This document shows, one piece after another, positions 45,653 to 54,397 of a stretch of 64,000 bases of DNA; positions within the stretch are counted from its first letter, which is position 1, and each line of letters begins with the position of its first letter. The DNA comes from Anaerolineae bacterium. Lineage in GTDB: Bacteria > Chloroflexota > Anaerolineae > Aggregatilineales > Phototrophicaceae. The translations under genes were made by a program, and so were the position numbers. The stretch is from contig JAJDWK010000066.1 in NCBI GenBank assembly GCA_022825675.1, positions 1 through 64,000 of the forward strand. The letters run 5' to 3'. Under the pieces are notes generated by a model. The model did no database searches and had not been told where the DNA came from. It saw only the letters and a program-made list of their open reading frames with translations.

Positions 45653-46810
45653 CTATTTGCCCGCCACAATCTTGTCTATGACAATTTTCATGCGCCGCAG
45701 CCCTTCCCGCAATTGCGCTTCTGGCTGCAGGAATGTCATGCGCAGGTAATCTTTGCGATCTTTGGAAAATGCCGAGCCCGGGTATGCCAGCACATGCTGC
45801 TCGCTTACCATGCGCTGCGCGACTTCGGCGCTGTCCAAGCCGGTGAAGCCGATATCGGCGAAGACAAATTGCCCGCCCTGCGGCATGCCATAACGCACTC
45901 CCATCGCGTCCAGGGCATCCAGCACCAGGCGGCGGCGGCGGCGATAGGCTTCCGCCATCATCTCGACAGCGTCCTGCGGTCCCGTCAGCGCGGCGATGCC
46001 GGCATGCTGGGAAATCACCGAGGTGCCGCCGCTGATAGCCGCTTTGAGCTCGGTAACGCGCGCCATCAAATCGGCGGGACCCACGATCCAGCCCAGGCGC
46101 CAGCCCGTCATCGAATAGGACTTGGACAGCGCGTTCAGCGTCAGCGTCCGTTCTTTGGCGCCGGGCAAAGATGCCGGGCTGATATGCTCAAAGTCGTCAT
46201 AGACAAAGAGGTCATAGATGTCGTCCGCCAGTATCATCAGGTCATGCTCGCTGGCGATCTCCAGCATCTCCCGCATATCGGCGGGGGAGATGACGCTGGC
46301 GGCGGGATTGTTGGGCGAAACCAGCAGCAGCGCCCGCGTCTTATCCGTGATTGCCGCGCGCACAGCCGCGGGGTCGGCGCGGAAGTCGCTCTCGGCGTAA
46401 GTCTGCACCTCGGCTTTGATGCCGCCGGCAAAGGCGAGCGAATCGGCGTAAGTGTTGTAATTGGGCTCGGGCACAATCATCTCGTCGCCGGGCGCGATCA
46501 CCGCCAGCACCATCAGGAACAGCGCCTCCTGCCCGCCATTGGTGACAACAACTTCGGTTTCCGGGTCGACATCAATATTGTTGACGCGCTTGACGCGCTC
46601 GGCGATGGCTTGGCGCAGCGCCAGCAGCCCCTGCGGCGGGCTGTGGTCTTGATAATGTTCGACCATCGCGCGCTTGGCGGCAGCTACAATATGCGGCGGC
46701 GTATCAAAATCGGGGTCGCCGCGCCCCAAGACGATGGCGTCATCATAGCCGCGCGCCTCGCCGATAAGTTGATAGAGCAGGCTGGTGCCGCTTGGTTTCT
46801 TTTTTTTCAT
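45653..46810 (-). CDS. PLP-dependent class I aminotransferase
   Basis: A 385-aa cytosolic aminotransferase fold type I. Motifs are GRGDPDFDTPPHIVAAAKRAM, NGGQEALFLMVLAVIAPGDE, PNYNTYADSLAFAGG, SPNNPAASVI and DDIYDLFVYDD. The PLP lysine is in LNALSKSYSMTGWRLGW. It is intact and similar to aspartate/aromatic aminotransferases of group Ia/Ib; the amino donor is not known. ATG 46810 is the first methionine; no strong ribosome binding site is seen. It follows an aminotransferase-like gene without the lysine. Confidence 0.9.
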   Translation of the reverse strand: MKKKKPSGTSLLYQLIGEARGYDDAIVLGRGDPDFDTPPHIVAAAKRAMVEHYQDHSPPQGLLALRQAIAERVKRVNNIDVDPETEVVVTNGGQEALFLMVLAVIAPGDEMIVPEPNYNTYADSLAFAGGIKAEVQTYAESDFRADPAAVRAAITDKTRALLLVSPNNPAASVISPADMREMLEIASEHDLMILADDIYDLFVYDDFEHISPASLPGAKERTLTLNALSKSYSMTGWRLGWIVGPADLMARVTELKAAISGGTSVISQHAGIAALTGPQDAVEMMAEAYRRRRRLVLDALDAMGVRYGMPQGGQFVFADIGFTGLDSAEVAQRMVSEQHVLAYPGSAFSKDRKDYLRMTFLQPEAQLREGLRRMKIVIDKIVAGK

Positions 46811-46856
46811 GTATCTGCATCCCTTGCCCGAGTATCTCTTGAATATCGATTGAGAA

Positions 46857-47963
46857 TCATGTGAGCGCCCCCAGCGCGGCGGCGGCGGCATCGTTGACAG
46901 CCAGGCGAACCACCTCAGACGCGCCAAAATGGCTGCCATCGGCGTAGGCGAAGCCGGCAGCGCTTATCGTCTCTCGCTGCGCCGCCGTCACTTGCAGGCA
47001 GAGTATATTCTGCGCCGCGCCCGGGACGACCGCTATGCCAAGCGCGGCGGCGCTTGCCGCCAAATCAGCGCGCAAAGCGCCCAGCGCGGACAGCCGCGGC
47101 GCATGAAGTTCGCTGTATATCTCGCTGGCGCCCAGCGCGGCATATTGGGCGGCGGTGCTGGTGCAGATTGCCATAATCTGCTTTTGCGATTGCAGCGCCG
47201 CAATCCAGCGCGCGGGCGCGGCGATATAACCGATGAACCAGCTCGCCAAGCCCATGCCGCTGGCTAGCTCGCCGATAGCGGCGGTACGGGCGCAATCGCT
47301 GTCCAGCGCCGCCAAAGAGGCATAAGCGCCCGCCACCCAGGGCGCCAGCCCCTGGTCCCATATCACAGCGGCGTCATTGTCCGCGGCAATTTGGCTGATA
47401 GCGGCGACTTCAGCGGCAGTATAGACGGCGCCGCTCAAGCGCGCTGGCGATTCCAGGTAGAAGAGGCGGCAGCCATCAGCGGCGGCTTGGGCGATGGCAT
47501 CAACTGACGGCAGATAGCCGCGCGCGGGCGCGACCGGCAGGAAGCTGGGCTGGCGCTCCCGCGTGCCCAAAGCCTTGCGCGCGCCGGGGTCAAGCGCCGC
47601 GGGCAGGGCGATGCTGTTGAAGTTTTCGCCAATCATTTGCATGCTCAAAAAGCGCGCTTCTTGCATGCCCGCCGTGATGACGATATTGCTCTCTTGATAG
47701 TGCCCGGCGGCGGAATCGCGTAAATGCTCCGCCACGGCGGCGCGCAGCGGCGCGATGCCCGGCACATCGACATAATGCGTTTGCCCGTCATCCAGCGCGG
47801 CGGCGGCAGCGTCGATAATGCGCTCGTCCAGGCGCGCTTGTACGCCATCATAACTCAGGTCTTTGTCATCCCGCGCCATCGGCTGCAAGAGCGGGCTGTT
47901 CAAATGCTCATTCGCCCGCTGCCGCCGCAGTAGCGCGCTTTTATTGTCTGATGCCAATGTCAT
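46857..47963 (-). CDS. Aminotransferase-fold protein lacking the PLP lysine
   Basis: A 368-aa protein with the class I aminotransferase layout: GIAPLRAAVAEHLRDSA, IVITAGMQEARFLSMQM, FYLESPARLSGAVYTAAEVAAI and NDAAVIWDQGLAP. The lysine segment (usually SFSKxxGxxGxRxG) reads GELASGMGLASWFIGY, with no lysine. The tyrosine-aspartate pair that holds the PLP ring also looks incomplete. It is probably not a transaminase; it might bind a ligand or form a heterodimer with the intact gene 46 nt downstream. Confidence 0.78.
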   Translation of the reverse strand: MTLASDNKSALLRRQRANEHLNSPLLQPMARDDKDLSYDGVQARLDERIIDAAAAALDDGQTHYVDVPGIAPLRAAVAEHLRDSAAGHYQESNIVITAGMQEARFLSMQMIGENFNSIALPAALDPGARKALGTRERQPSFLPVAPARGYLPSVDAIAQAAADGCRLFYLESPARLSGAVYTAAEVAAISQIAADNDAAVIWDQGLAPWVAGAYASLAALDSDCARTAAIGELASGMGLASWFIGYIAAPARWIAALQSQKQIMAICTSTAAQYAALGASEIYSELHAPRLSALGALRADLAASAAALGIAVVPGAAQNILCLQVTAAQRETISAAGFAYADGSHFGASEVVRLAVNDAAAAALGALT

Positions 47964-48137
47964 GTCTCCTTATTTCATTCCCGCGGCGCATAAGGCGAAA
48001 GCGCAGCCCAACTGTGAAATCACCGCCGCAAACCGTATACTAAGCCTTATTCGCGAATGTCGACAATCTTCTCTTACGAGTTACGGGAGTATATGTTGGC
48101 GCGCTTCGGCTGTCAAGCAGACGGGCTATAGCGAGCG

Positions 48138-48153
48138 GGGCAATCGCATCAAA
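48138..48153. repeat. Terminal-repeat remnant of the dispersed element
   Basis: GGGCAATCGCATCAAA is identical to the terminal inverted repeat of the 61509 element, followed by TATTTGCATCACC, similar to its TTTTTCACCAC. Only this end is recognisable. It lies about 40 bp before the likely MFS start. Confidence 0.55.
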
Positions 48154-48189
48154 GTATTTGCATCACCGTGGGCGGAGAAATGGAAGCGC

Positions 48190-49419
48190 TTGCCCGGCTT
48201 GAACGGGCAGGTGCTGCTCTTTTTGTGCCACAGCCTGTTTTTCCATGTAGGCTTGCTGGGCATCGCCGATATTTTGCTCAACTTCTACCTGGTCAGCATC
48301 GGCATGGATGCCGAGACTATCGGCGTACTGCAATCCCTGCCGCGTTTGAGCGGCTTCTTGATTGGCTTGCCGATAGGCTGGCTCGCCAACCGCGTCGGCA
48401 ATCGCCGCGTGATTGCGCTGTCCACCGCTGGCATCGCCCTGAGCGTCGCCGCCACCGCGTTCACCCAGGCGCTGCCGCTGCTGGCGCTCAGTCGCTTCTG
48501 TTGGGGCGCCTGCTTCGGCGCGAACCAGGTGGTCAAGCCGCCGTTTATGGTTACGCTGACCGACCGCAGCGAGCATACGGCGCAATTTTCTTATCACAAC
48601 TTGGTAAGCATGCTGGCGGTGGCGCTGGGCAGCGCCCTCGGCGGTTATCTGCCGCTGCTTGTCAGCGGGCTGCTGGCGCTTGATGGCGGCGGCGGGCTGC
48701 GCCCCGAGCGGATGCCGCCCGCGTATCAAGGCGGCATTATCATCGCCGCCCTCATCATCTTGCTGAGCGCGCTGCCCGTGCTCGCCTTAAGCGGCGCAGC
48801 CAGCCCCGCTGATGGCAGCGGCGAAGATTCCGCGGCGGCGCGGCGCGCTCACAGCTTCCGCGAAGTGCCCTGGCGCGCCCTCATTCGGCTGGCTTTCCCG
48901 CTTTTTGTGTTTGGAATTTCCGGCGGCTGGACCTTCCCCTTCTTCAATCTGATATTTCGCGACCTCTTCGGCATCAGCGACAGCGCCATCGGCGGCGTCA
49001 TCGGGCTGGGCTGGCTGCTGATGGGCTTGATGCCGCTGCTGAACCCGGTTTGGGAGCGGCGCTGGGGGCGGGCGGGCGCGCTGACCGCGCTGATGACCGC
49101 CAGCGCCGCCGCCTTTGCCGGCTTCAGCCTGGCGCAAGCGCTGGCGCTGGCGGTGGGCTTTTATGTCGCCGCTATTGGCTTGCGCAATACGATGCAGCCG
49201 CTGTTCCAGCCGCTGCTGATGAATGCTCTGCCGCCGGCATACCGCAACCTCGCCAGCAGCATCGGGCTGGCGCTGTGGAATATCGGCTGGTTCGCCGCCA
49301 CTTTGAGTTATGGCTGGCTGCATGGGGCGCTGGGGCATCGCGGCATCATGCTGTTGGTGGCGGCGTTTGTGCTGCTCAATGGGCTGACCGTGCGCCTGAC
49401 AGCGCGGCGCGGCGCATGA
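48190..49419 (+). CDS. MFS transporter (start uncertain)
   Basis: A membrane protein of about 409 aa with 10 to 12 helices: VLLFLCHSLFFHVGLLGIADILLNFYL, GVLQSLPRLSGFLIGLPIGWLANRVGNRRVIAL, FPFFNLIFRDLFGIS and ALALAVGFYVAAIGLRNTM. The VGNRRV loop is the MFS motif A region. No ATG lies near the first helix. TTG 48190 with GGAG 12 nt upstream is my choice; the long upstream frame back to 47863 crosses a repeat remnant and a divergent gene and is unlikely to be translated. Substrate unknown. It may have lost its native start to the repeat insertion. Confidence 0.75.
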   Translation: MPGLNGQVLLFLCHSLFFHVGLLGIADILLNFYLVSIGMDAETIGVLQSLPRLSGFLIGLPIGWLANRVGNRRVIALSTAGIALSVAATAFTQALPLLALSRFCWGACFGANQVVKPPFMVTLTDRSEHTAQFSYHNLVSMLAVALGSALGGYLPLLVSGLLALDGGGGLRPERMPPAYQGGIIIAALIILLSALPVLALSGAASPADGSGEDSAAARRAHSFREVPWRALIRLAFPLFVFGISGGWTFPFFNLIFRDLFGISDSAIGGVIGLGWLLMGLMPLLNPVWERRWGRAGALTALMTASAAAFAGFSLAQALALAVGFYVAAIGLRNTMQPLFQPLLMNALPPAYRNLASSIGLALWNIGWFAATLSYGWLHGALGHRGIMLLVAAFVLLNGLTVRLTARRGA

Positions 49420-49423
49420 GGGC

Positions 49424-50599
49424 TTATGCCAGCATCTCGCCCAGCAGCCGCCAGCAGAGCCAAAGCGCGCGCGGGGTATGGAAGAAGCCCTTCCACATTC
49501 CGCCTTTGAGCGGCGTTGACAGGCTGCCATCCCGCCGCAGATAGCCATACCAGCCGCCATATTCGGGGTCGGGGAAATGCGCGAAAGTCCACTCGTGCAG
49601 GCGCTCAAACCAACGGGCATAACCATCATCCCCGCTGATGTGATAGGCAAGCAGCAGCGCGTACAGCGCTTCGGCATGGACCCACCAGAGCTTCATATCC
49701 CATTCCAGGCGCGTGGGCGGTTTGCCCTCGGCATCCACAAAATAGAGCAAGCCGCCGTGGTCTTCGTCCCAGCCATGCGCCAGGGAAAAGTCTATCATCT
49801 TTAATGCCGGCGGGATGAGCGCCCTGCCGCCATTAGCGCGCGCCTCTTGCAAAATGAACGCCGCCGATTCCAGCGCGTGCCCTGGCGTTACCAGCCGCCC
49901 GTCATCGGTAGCCTGCGGCTCGCCATCAGGCCCGCGGGTTTCAAAGACCGCCTCCGCCTTTTCATCAAGAAAGTGATTGAGGATTTCCGCCAGCGCGCCC
50001 GCGACCACCTCGTCAAAGAGCGGCTTGCTGCCAGCGGCGATGCGCAATTCCTGCGTTGTCGCCAGCAGAATCATCGGCATATTATGGGCTTTGCTGCGGC
50101 GCGTCTGCGGATACACCTTGGGCGGCAGTTTGCCCGGGCGCAGGTATTCGAGTATGAGCGCGTAGGTATCGAGGGCGCGCTGTAAGGCGGCGGCATCGCC
50201 GCTGGCGCGGGCGTATTCCGCCAAGCCGATGACGCCAAAAGTCTCGGTGAAGAGATAGCGCCGCTTGCGCAGGGGCGCGCCCGCCGCCGTGACCGCGAAG
50301 AACATCCGCCCGTCTTCGTCAAAGCCGCAGCGCCGCACGAAGTCATAGATATGCTGGGCGGCTTCCAGCCATTCGGCGTGCGGCTCGACATCGTTATAGA
50401 GCTTGGCGAACATCCAGATGGCGCGGCATTGCAGCCACATGGATTTGTCGCTGTCGAAGACAGAGCCATCGCGGTCGAGGGAGTTATATTGCCCGCCATG
50501 TTCCCGATCGAGCGAATGCTCCAGCCAAAAGGGCAGGACGCTCTCAAAAAGCTCGCGCCGATAGAGTTCTTTTAGCGCTTGCAGCCGTTCGCGTTTCAT
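49424..50599 (-). CDS. N-acylglucosamine 2-epimerase (AGE) family protein
   Basis: A 391-aa (alpha/alpha)6-barrel enzyme. AGE signatures include FWLEHSLDREHGGQYNSLDRDG, MWLQCRAIWMFAKLYN, RGPDGEPQATDDGRLVTPGHALESAAFI, DEDHGGLLYFVDAEG and KLWWVHAEALYALLLAY, with catalytic histidines in PGHALE and WVHAE. Members interconvert aldose/ketose sugars or epimerise N-acyl-hexosamines or cellobiose units. It starts at ATG 50599, overlapping the TGA of a permease remnant (ATGA), so it once formed a transport/epimerase operon. Confidence 0.88.
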   Translation of the reverse strand: MKRERLQALKELYRRELFESVLPFWLEHSLDREHGGQYNSLDRDGSVFDSDKSMWLQCRAIWMFAKLYNDVEPHAEWLEAAQHIYDFVRRCGFDEDGRMFFAVTAAGAPLRKRRYLFTETFGVIGLAEYARASGDAAALQRALDTYALILEYLRPGKLPPKVYPQTRRSKAHNMPMILLATTQELRIAAGSKPLFDEVVAGALAEILNHFLDEKAEAVFETRGPDGEPQATDDGRLVTPGHALESAAFILQEARANGGRALIPPALKMIDFSLAHGWDEDHGGLLYFVDAEGKPPTRLEWDMKLWWVHAEALYALLLAYHISGDDGYARWFERLHEWTFAHFPDPEYGGWYGYLRRDGSLSTPLKGGMWKGFFHTPRALWLCWRLLGEMLA

Positions 50600-50790
50600 C
50601 CCTTTATCCCGGAGACCATCATGCCTTCGATAAAATAGTGCTGGAAAAATAGGAAGAGCAGGGCGACTGGCAGGGTGGCGAGGGCGGAGACCGCCATGGC
50701 GGGTCCCACGAAGGGTTCGCCGCGATAAGGCTGGGAGAAGACGGTCATGCCGACTGGCAGCGTCAGCAGATTGCGGTCCTGCGCTACTAC
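50596..50790 (-). pseudogene. C-terminal remnant of a MalG-type sugar permease
   Basis: Translation toward the AGE gene reads AQDRNLLTLPVGMTVFSQPY, then RGEPFVGPAMAVSALATLP and FLFFQHYFIEGMMVSGIKG-stop, the last 60 or so residues of a MalG-type permease. Upstream the frame meets a stop at 50794-50796. The sequence then turns AT-rich and unrelated, so the rest of the transporter is gone. There is no start codon. The stop overlaps the AGE start by 4 nt, a typical permease/enzyme coupling that outlived the transporter. Confidence 0.85.
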
Positions 50791-51026
50791 ACTTTACAGT
50801 CACATTTTATGGCATTTCATCGTCTGATGCAACGAATATATGCAGTCGCATGAGCAATCCAGCTTGATGGGGAGCGGTGACTTCTATTGACTTACGAAAC
50901 TCCACCAACGCAAACAAAAATCTGTGTCAAGTATGCCAAGAGAAATATATCCATCATAATCGCCACTCCCCGGCATTGCGGCATAGTACTTGTCAGCGAT
51001 TGCTCGCGCATAACATCAAGTAATGC
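50791..51026. other. Junction sequence next to the permease remnant, no gene found
   Basis: About 235 bp of lower GC DNA between the permease remnant and the carbamoyltransferase stop. I see no gene, repeat or hairpin here. It may be the footprint of the deletion or insertion that truncated the permease. Confidence 0.35.
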
Positions 51027-52769
51027 CTACGCTTGGTCCCCCGGCTTCTCACAATAGCTGTCGCCGATAACCAGCGCATCCATGCGCGTGCGCAGGAAGC
51101 AATCAACCGCTTCCGCTGGCGAGCAGACAATCGGCTCATTTTCGTTGAAGCTGGTGTTGACGACCACGGGCAAGCCCGTGCGCGCTTCAAAGGCTTGCAG
51201 CAATGCGTGATAGCGCGGGTTGTGCTCGCGCTGCACTGTCTGCAGCCGTCCCGTCTGGTCGACATGGGCGACCGCGCAGAGCTGCTCCCGCCAGGCGTCG
51301 CGGATGCGGTGCACATGCAGCATATAAGGCGATGGCTCGGCATCTTCAAAGATTGCGCCCTGCGCCTCCGCCAGCACCGCCGGCGCGAAGGGGCGGAACC
51401 ATTCGCGGCGTTTGATGCGCTCGTTGAGTATGTCTTTCATCTGCGGCAAGCCCGGGTGCGCGAGTATCGAGCGGTTGCCCAGCGCCCGCGGTCCCCATTC
51501 CATGCGCCCCTGGAACCAGCCCAGCACCTTGCCCTGCGCCAGCGCCGCCGCCGCCCGCGCCAGCAATTGCGGCTCCGCCAATTCCTGCGCTGCCACCCCG
51601 CGCGCGTCCAGGGCGCTTTGCACCTGCCGCTGAGTATAGTCGGGACCCAAGCCGGCGCTGCCCATCACGAAGCGCGGCGGCGGGGCGGGCGCGCTCTGGG
51701 CGGCATACAGCGCCGCGCCCAGGGCGAGGCCGTCATCGCCGGCGGCGGGCTGTATCCAACTGGCGCTGAAGGGACTGCGCGCCCGTATCAAACCATTGGC
51801 GACGCTGTTGAGGGCGCAGCCGCCCGCCAGCACCACTTTGTCCGCCCCCGTCAGGCGATGCAGGCGGCGCAGCAGCCGCAGCCAGACCTGCTCAAAGCGG
51901 CGCTGCAAGCCCCGCGCCAGGTCCATATCCCGCTGCGTGATTTCCGCGCCTGGCTGCCGCGGCGCGCCGAATGTCGCTGTCATGTGGTCGGAATAGTGGC
52001 GGCCGATTGTCATCTTGCCGCCGTCGCTGATGCTGATGCCCATATCCGCGCCGAAGGGCTGGAACCAGCGGCTGTTGAGGCGGAAGCCGTCTTCTGTGAA
52101 GTGCAGCATATCGTCAAAATGCGCGCGGAAGCTGTCCTCGCCATAAGGTGCCAAGCCCATCACCTTGCCTTCGTCGCCATAGTTGCCATAGCCGATGAAC
52201 TGGCAAATCATCGTATACAGCGCACCCAGGGAATGCGGCACATAAATGCGCTGCAGCGGCTCGATGGTGCCGCCGCGGCAATCCGCCAGCATGCAGGTAA
52301 CAAAATCGCCAGAGCCATCGGCGCTGAAGCCGGCGGCGCGGTCATAAGGCGAGCAGAACCAGGCGCTGGCGATATGCGCCAGGTGATGCTCGACATTCAA
52401 CTGGCGGTAACGCAGCGCGGACGGCGCGCAATCAAAGCTGGCTGCCAACTGCGCTTTGAGGTCGAGCTGCTTCACCTGGCTGGCGCCCGTCCCCAGCAGC
52501 GCCGGCGCCCGCAGCGGGTTGCGCAGCAGGAAAGCCGCTTTCTGCGGCAGGTTGGCGGCGGGGTCGCGGGCGATGGCGACGCAGTCAATATCGCCTGGGC
52601 GCAGCCCCGCCATCTCAAGCGCGCGGCGGGCAGCCAAATGCGGGAAGCCGGCATAATACTTGACGCGGTTGAGCCGCTCCTCGGCGATCGCCGCGACCGG
52701 CTGTCCATCAATGATGAGGGCGGCGGATGCGCCGGCGTGTTCGCTGTTGATGCCGAGGATGACGGTCAT
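51027..52769 (-). CDS. NodU/CmcH/TobZ-type carbamoyltransferase
   Basis: A 580-aa enzyme with an N-terminal Kae1-like ATPase domain: MTVILGINSEHAGASAALI, then VEHHLAHIASAWFCSPYDRA and SADGSGDFVTCMLADC. GNYGDEGKVMGLAPYG follows. The C-terminal YrdC-like part has GKVLGWFQGRMEWGPRALGNRSIL and PVVVNTSFNENEPIVCSPAEAVDCFL. It transfers a carbamoyl group from carbamoyl-phosphate, via a carbamoyl-adenylate, to an alcohol of a sugar, antibiotic or Nod-factor-like acceptor. No obvious acceptor pathway is next to it; the AGE epimerase and glycosyltransferases are the closest sugar genes. Confidence 0.92.
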   Translation of the reverse strand: MTVILGINSEHAGASAALIIDGQPVAAIAEERLNRVKYYAGFPHLAARRALEMAGLRPGDIDCVAIARDPAANLPQKAAFLLRNPLRAPALLGTGASQVKQLDLKAQLAASFDCAPSALRYRQLNVEHHLAHIASAWFCSPYDRAAGFSADGSGDFVTCMLADCRGGTIEPLQRIYVPHSLGALYTMICQFIGYGNYGDEGKVMGLAPYGEDSFRAHFDDMLHFTEDGFRLNSRWFQPFGADMGISISDGGKMTIGRHYSDHMTATFGAPRQPGAEITQRDMDLARGLQRRFEQVWLRLLRRLHRLTGADKVVLAGGCALNSVANGLIRARSPFSASWIQPAAGDDGLALGAALYAAQSAPAPPPRFVMGSAGLGPDYTQRQVQSALDARGVAAQELAEPQLLARAAAALAQGKVLGWFQGRMEWGPRALGNRSILAHPGLPQMKDILNERIKRREWFRPFAPAVLAEAQGAIFEDAEPSPYMLHVHRIRDAWREQLCAVAHVDQTGRLQTVQREHNPRYHALLQAFEARTGLPVVVNTSFNENEPIVCSPAEAVDCFLRTRMDALVIGDSYCEKPGDQA

Positions 52770-52847
52770 GCTCACTTGCCTTTTCTGCGGCTGTATCACG
52801 CTACCAAGAGTGTAGCCTTTTTCCGCCGGCGGCATGGTGGCAGAGCG

Positions 52848-52857
52848 GGGCAATCGC
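52848..52857. repeat. Short remnant of the terminal repeat before the methyltransferase gene
   Basis: AGCGGGGCAATCGC matches the AGCGGGGCAATCGC start of the remnant at 48138 and the outer half of the element end. The rest has changed to GCGGGATGTG. Such a short match could be chance. Confidence 0.35.
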
Positions 52858-52927
52858 GCGGGATGTGCTGAAATATACCGCCTATGCTATAGTTCAAGCG
52901 GCAAAAGGCTGTATAAGGAAATTGGCT

Positions 52928-54361
52928 GTGGGCGAACAGAATTTCCCTGACAATGTGATATATGAATTAGACAATTTGCCAGTATTAAGAGGCATGAACA
53001 CCGAGACCGTCGATTTAATCGCGACTGACCCGCCCTTTAATACCAAACGCAACCGGTCGGGGTCGGCAGGATTTTATGTGGACAATTGGAAATGGGGCGA
53101 TACCGGGATTCTGCCCGACCAATGGAAATGGAACGAAGTCCATCCAATTTGGCTGGAAGAAATTAAGGACGAGAATAAAGCGCTCTACGATGTGATCCAA
53201 GCCACTCGCAGATGCCATGGCGAGGACATCGCCGCCTTTCTCTGTTTCCTGTCAGTCCGCTTGCTTGAAATGCACCGCGTGCTTAAACCTACTGGAAGCA
53301 TCTATTTGCATTGTGACCATACAGCCAATGCGTATATCCGCATGTGTATGGATGCCATTTTCGGCGCTAAGAACTTCCGCAATGAAATAGTCTGGCGCAT
53401 TGGCTGGATATCTGGCTTCAAAACACAGAAGCGCGGTTGGATACGGAATCATGATACGATTCTCTACTACTTAAAGACACAAAAAGCCGCCAAACTGTTT
53501 AACAAAGAATATATCCCCTATCCAGAAGGCTATGTCAGGCGCGATGGCAAACCGCCCACAGGCAAAGGCATTCCGATGGAAGACACTTGGAATTGCAATG
53601 CCGCCGATGTTTTGGACTCCATAATGATAAAAAGCTTCTCGACCGAGAAGACGGGTTCACCCGACCAAAAGCCGCTGGCGCTGTACGAGAGAATTATCAG
53701 GGCGTCTTCTAATCCAGGCGATCTTGTGCTTGACCCGTTTGCTGGTTGCGCCACTACCCCGATTGCCGCGCATAATCATGGACGACGCTGGGTTGGAATA
53801 GACCGCAGGAAAGACGCCAGATTCCATGTTGTTTGTCGAATGCTGGGCATCAAGAAAGAAGAAGCGGAAGCCATCCGCGCCCGCCCGCACCTCACAAATT
53901 GGATTGATAAACAGTTGGCGAAAAAGGATTCTCATTATCGAACCACGCCGCCAGTCCGCACTGATGAGGGCGAAACAGCCGCGCCTATATTGGAACAGAT
54001 CTACCCAGCTGATAATCGTTCTGTCTTTAGCCATGCGGAGATGCACAAGCTCTTAGTCGAGCGCTTTGGCTTGTTGTGCTGGGGCTGCGACTTTGACGCG
54101 AGTTTGTATGGCGACCGTGGTGCTAGGTATTTGGAGCTTGACCACATCAACCCTAGGTCAGCGGGCGGGCACAATCACTTAGATAATCGCGCGCTACTAT
54201 GCAGCCCCTGCAATCGTGACAAGAGCGACCGGATGACTTTGATTGAACTGCGCCGCAAGACTATGGGCGGGGCGCGCAATGCAAGAAAGCATCGCATTGA
54301 CTTGCGCGAAGCCAGCATGTGGTGTCGCGACAGGCTGATGCAAGAGCTCCGCAAAACATAG
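52928..54361 (+). CDS. DNA adenine methyltransferase fused to an HNH endonuclease
   Basis: A protein of about 477 aa. The N-terminal part is a beta-class N6/N4 methyltransferase: motif IV D34-P-P-F (VDLIATDPPFN) comes before motif I D269-P-F-A-G (LDPFAGCATTP), with a target-recognition region between and VGIDRR after. The C-terminal part (about 375-460) is an HNH nuclease: CWGC (384-387), the core ELDHINPRSAGG (D405-H406), then LDNRALLCSPCNRDKSDR with CxxC at 425-428. The two zinc pairs and the DH core look intact. GTG 52928 follows AAGGAAA; GTG 52865 is an alternative. GC is lower than in neighbouring genes. Confidence 0.85.
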   Translation: MGEQNFPDNVIYELDNLPVLRGMNTETVDLIATDPPFNTKRNRSGSAGFYVDNWKWGDTGILPDQWKWNEVHPIWLEEIKDENKALYDVIQATRRCHGEDIAAFLCFLSVRLLEMHRVLKPTGSIYLHCDHTANAYIRMCMDAIFGAKNFRNEIVWRIGWISGFKTQKRGWIRNHDTILYYLKTQKAAKLFNKEYIPYPEGYVRRDGKPPTGKGIPMEDTWNCNAADVLDSIMIKSFSTEKTGSPDQKPLALYERIIRASSNPGDLVLDPFAGCATTPIAAHNHGRRWVGIDRRKDARFHVVCRMLGIKKEEAEAIRARPHLTNWIDKQLAKKDSHYRTTPPVRTDEGETAAPILEQIYPADNRSVFSHAEMHKLLVERFGLLCWGCDFDASLYGDRGARYLELDHINPRSAGGHNHLDNRALLCSPCNRDKSDRMTLIELRRKTMGGARNARKHRIDLREASMWCRDRLMQELRKT

Positions 54362-54397
54362 CGCGGTTTATGTCGAAGTCTAGCCCAGATGTCTAAT

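Noticed and set aside
45713..46864. 383-codon plus-strand frame antisense to the aminotransferase
   Set aside because: Shadow of a well supported gene.
51033..52871. 612-codon plus-strand frame antisense to the carbamoyltransferase
   Set aside because: Shadow of a well supported gene.
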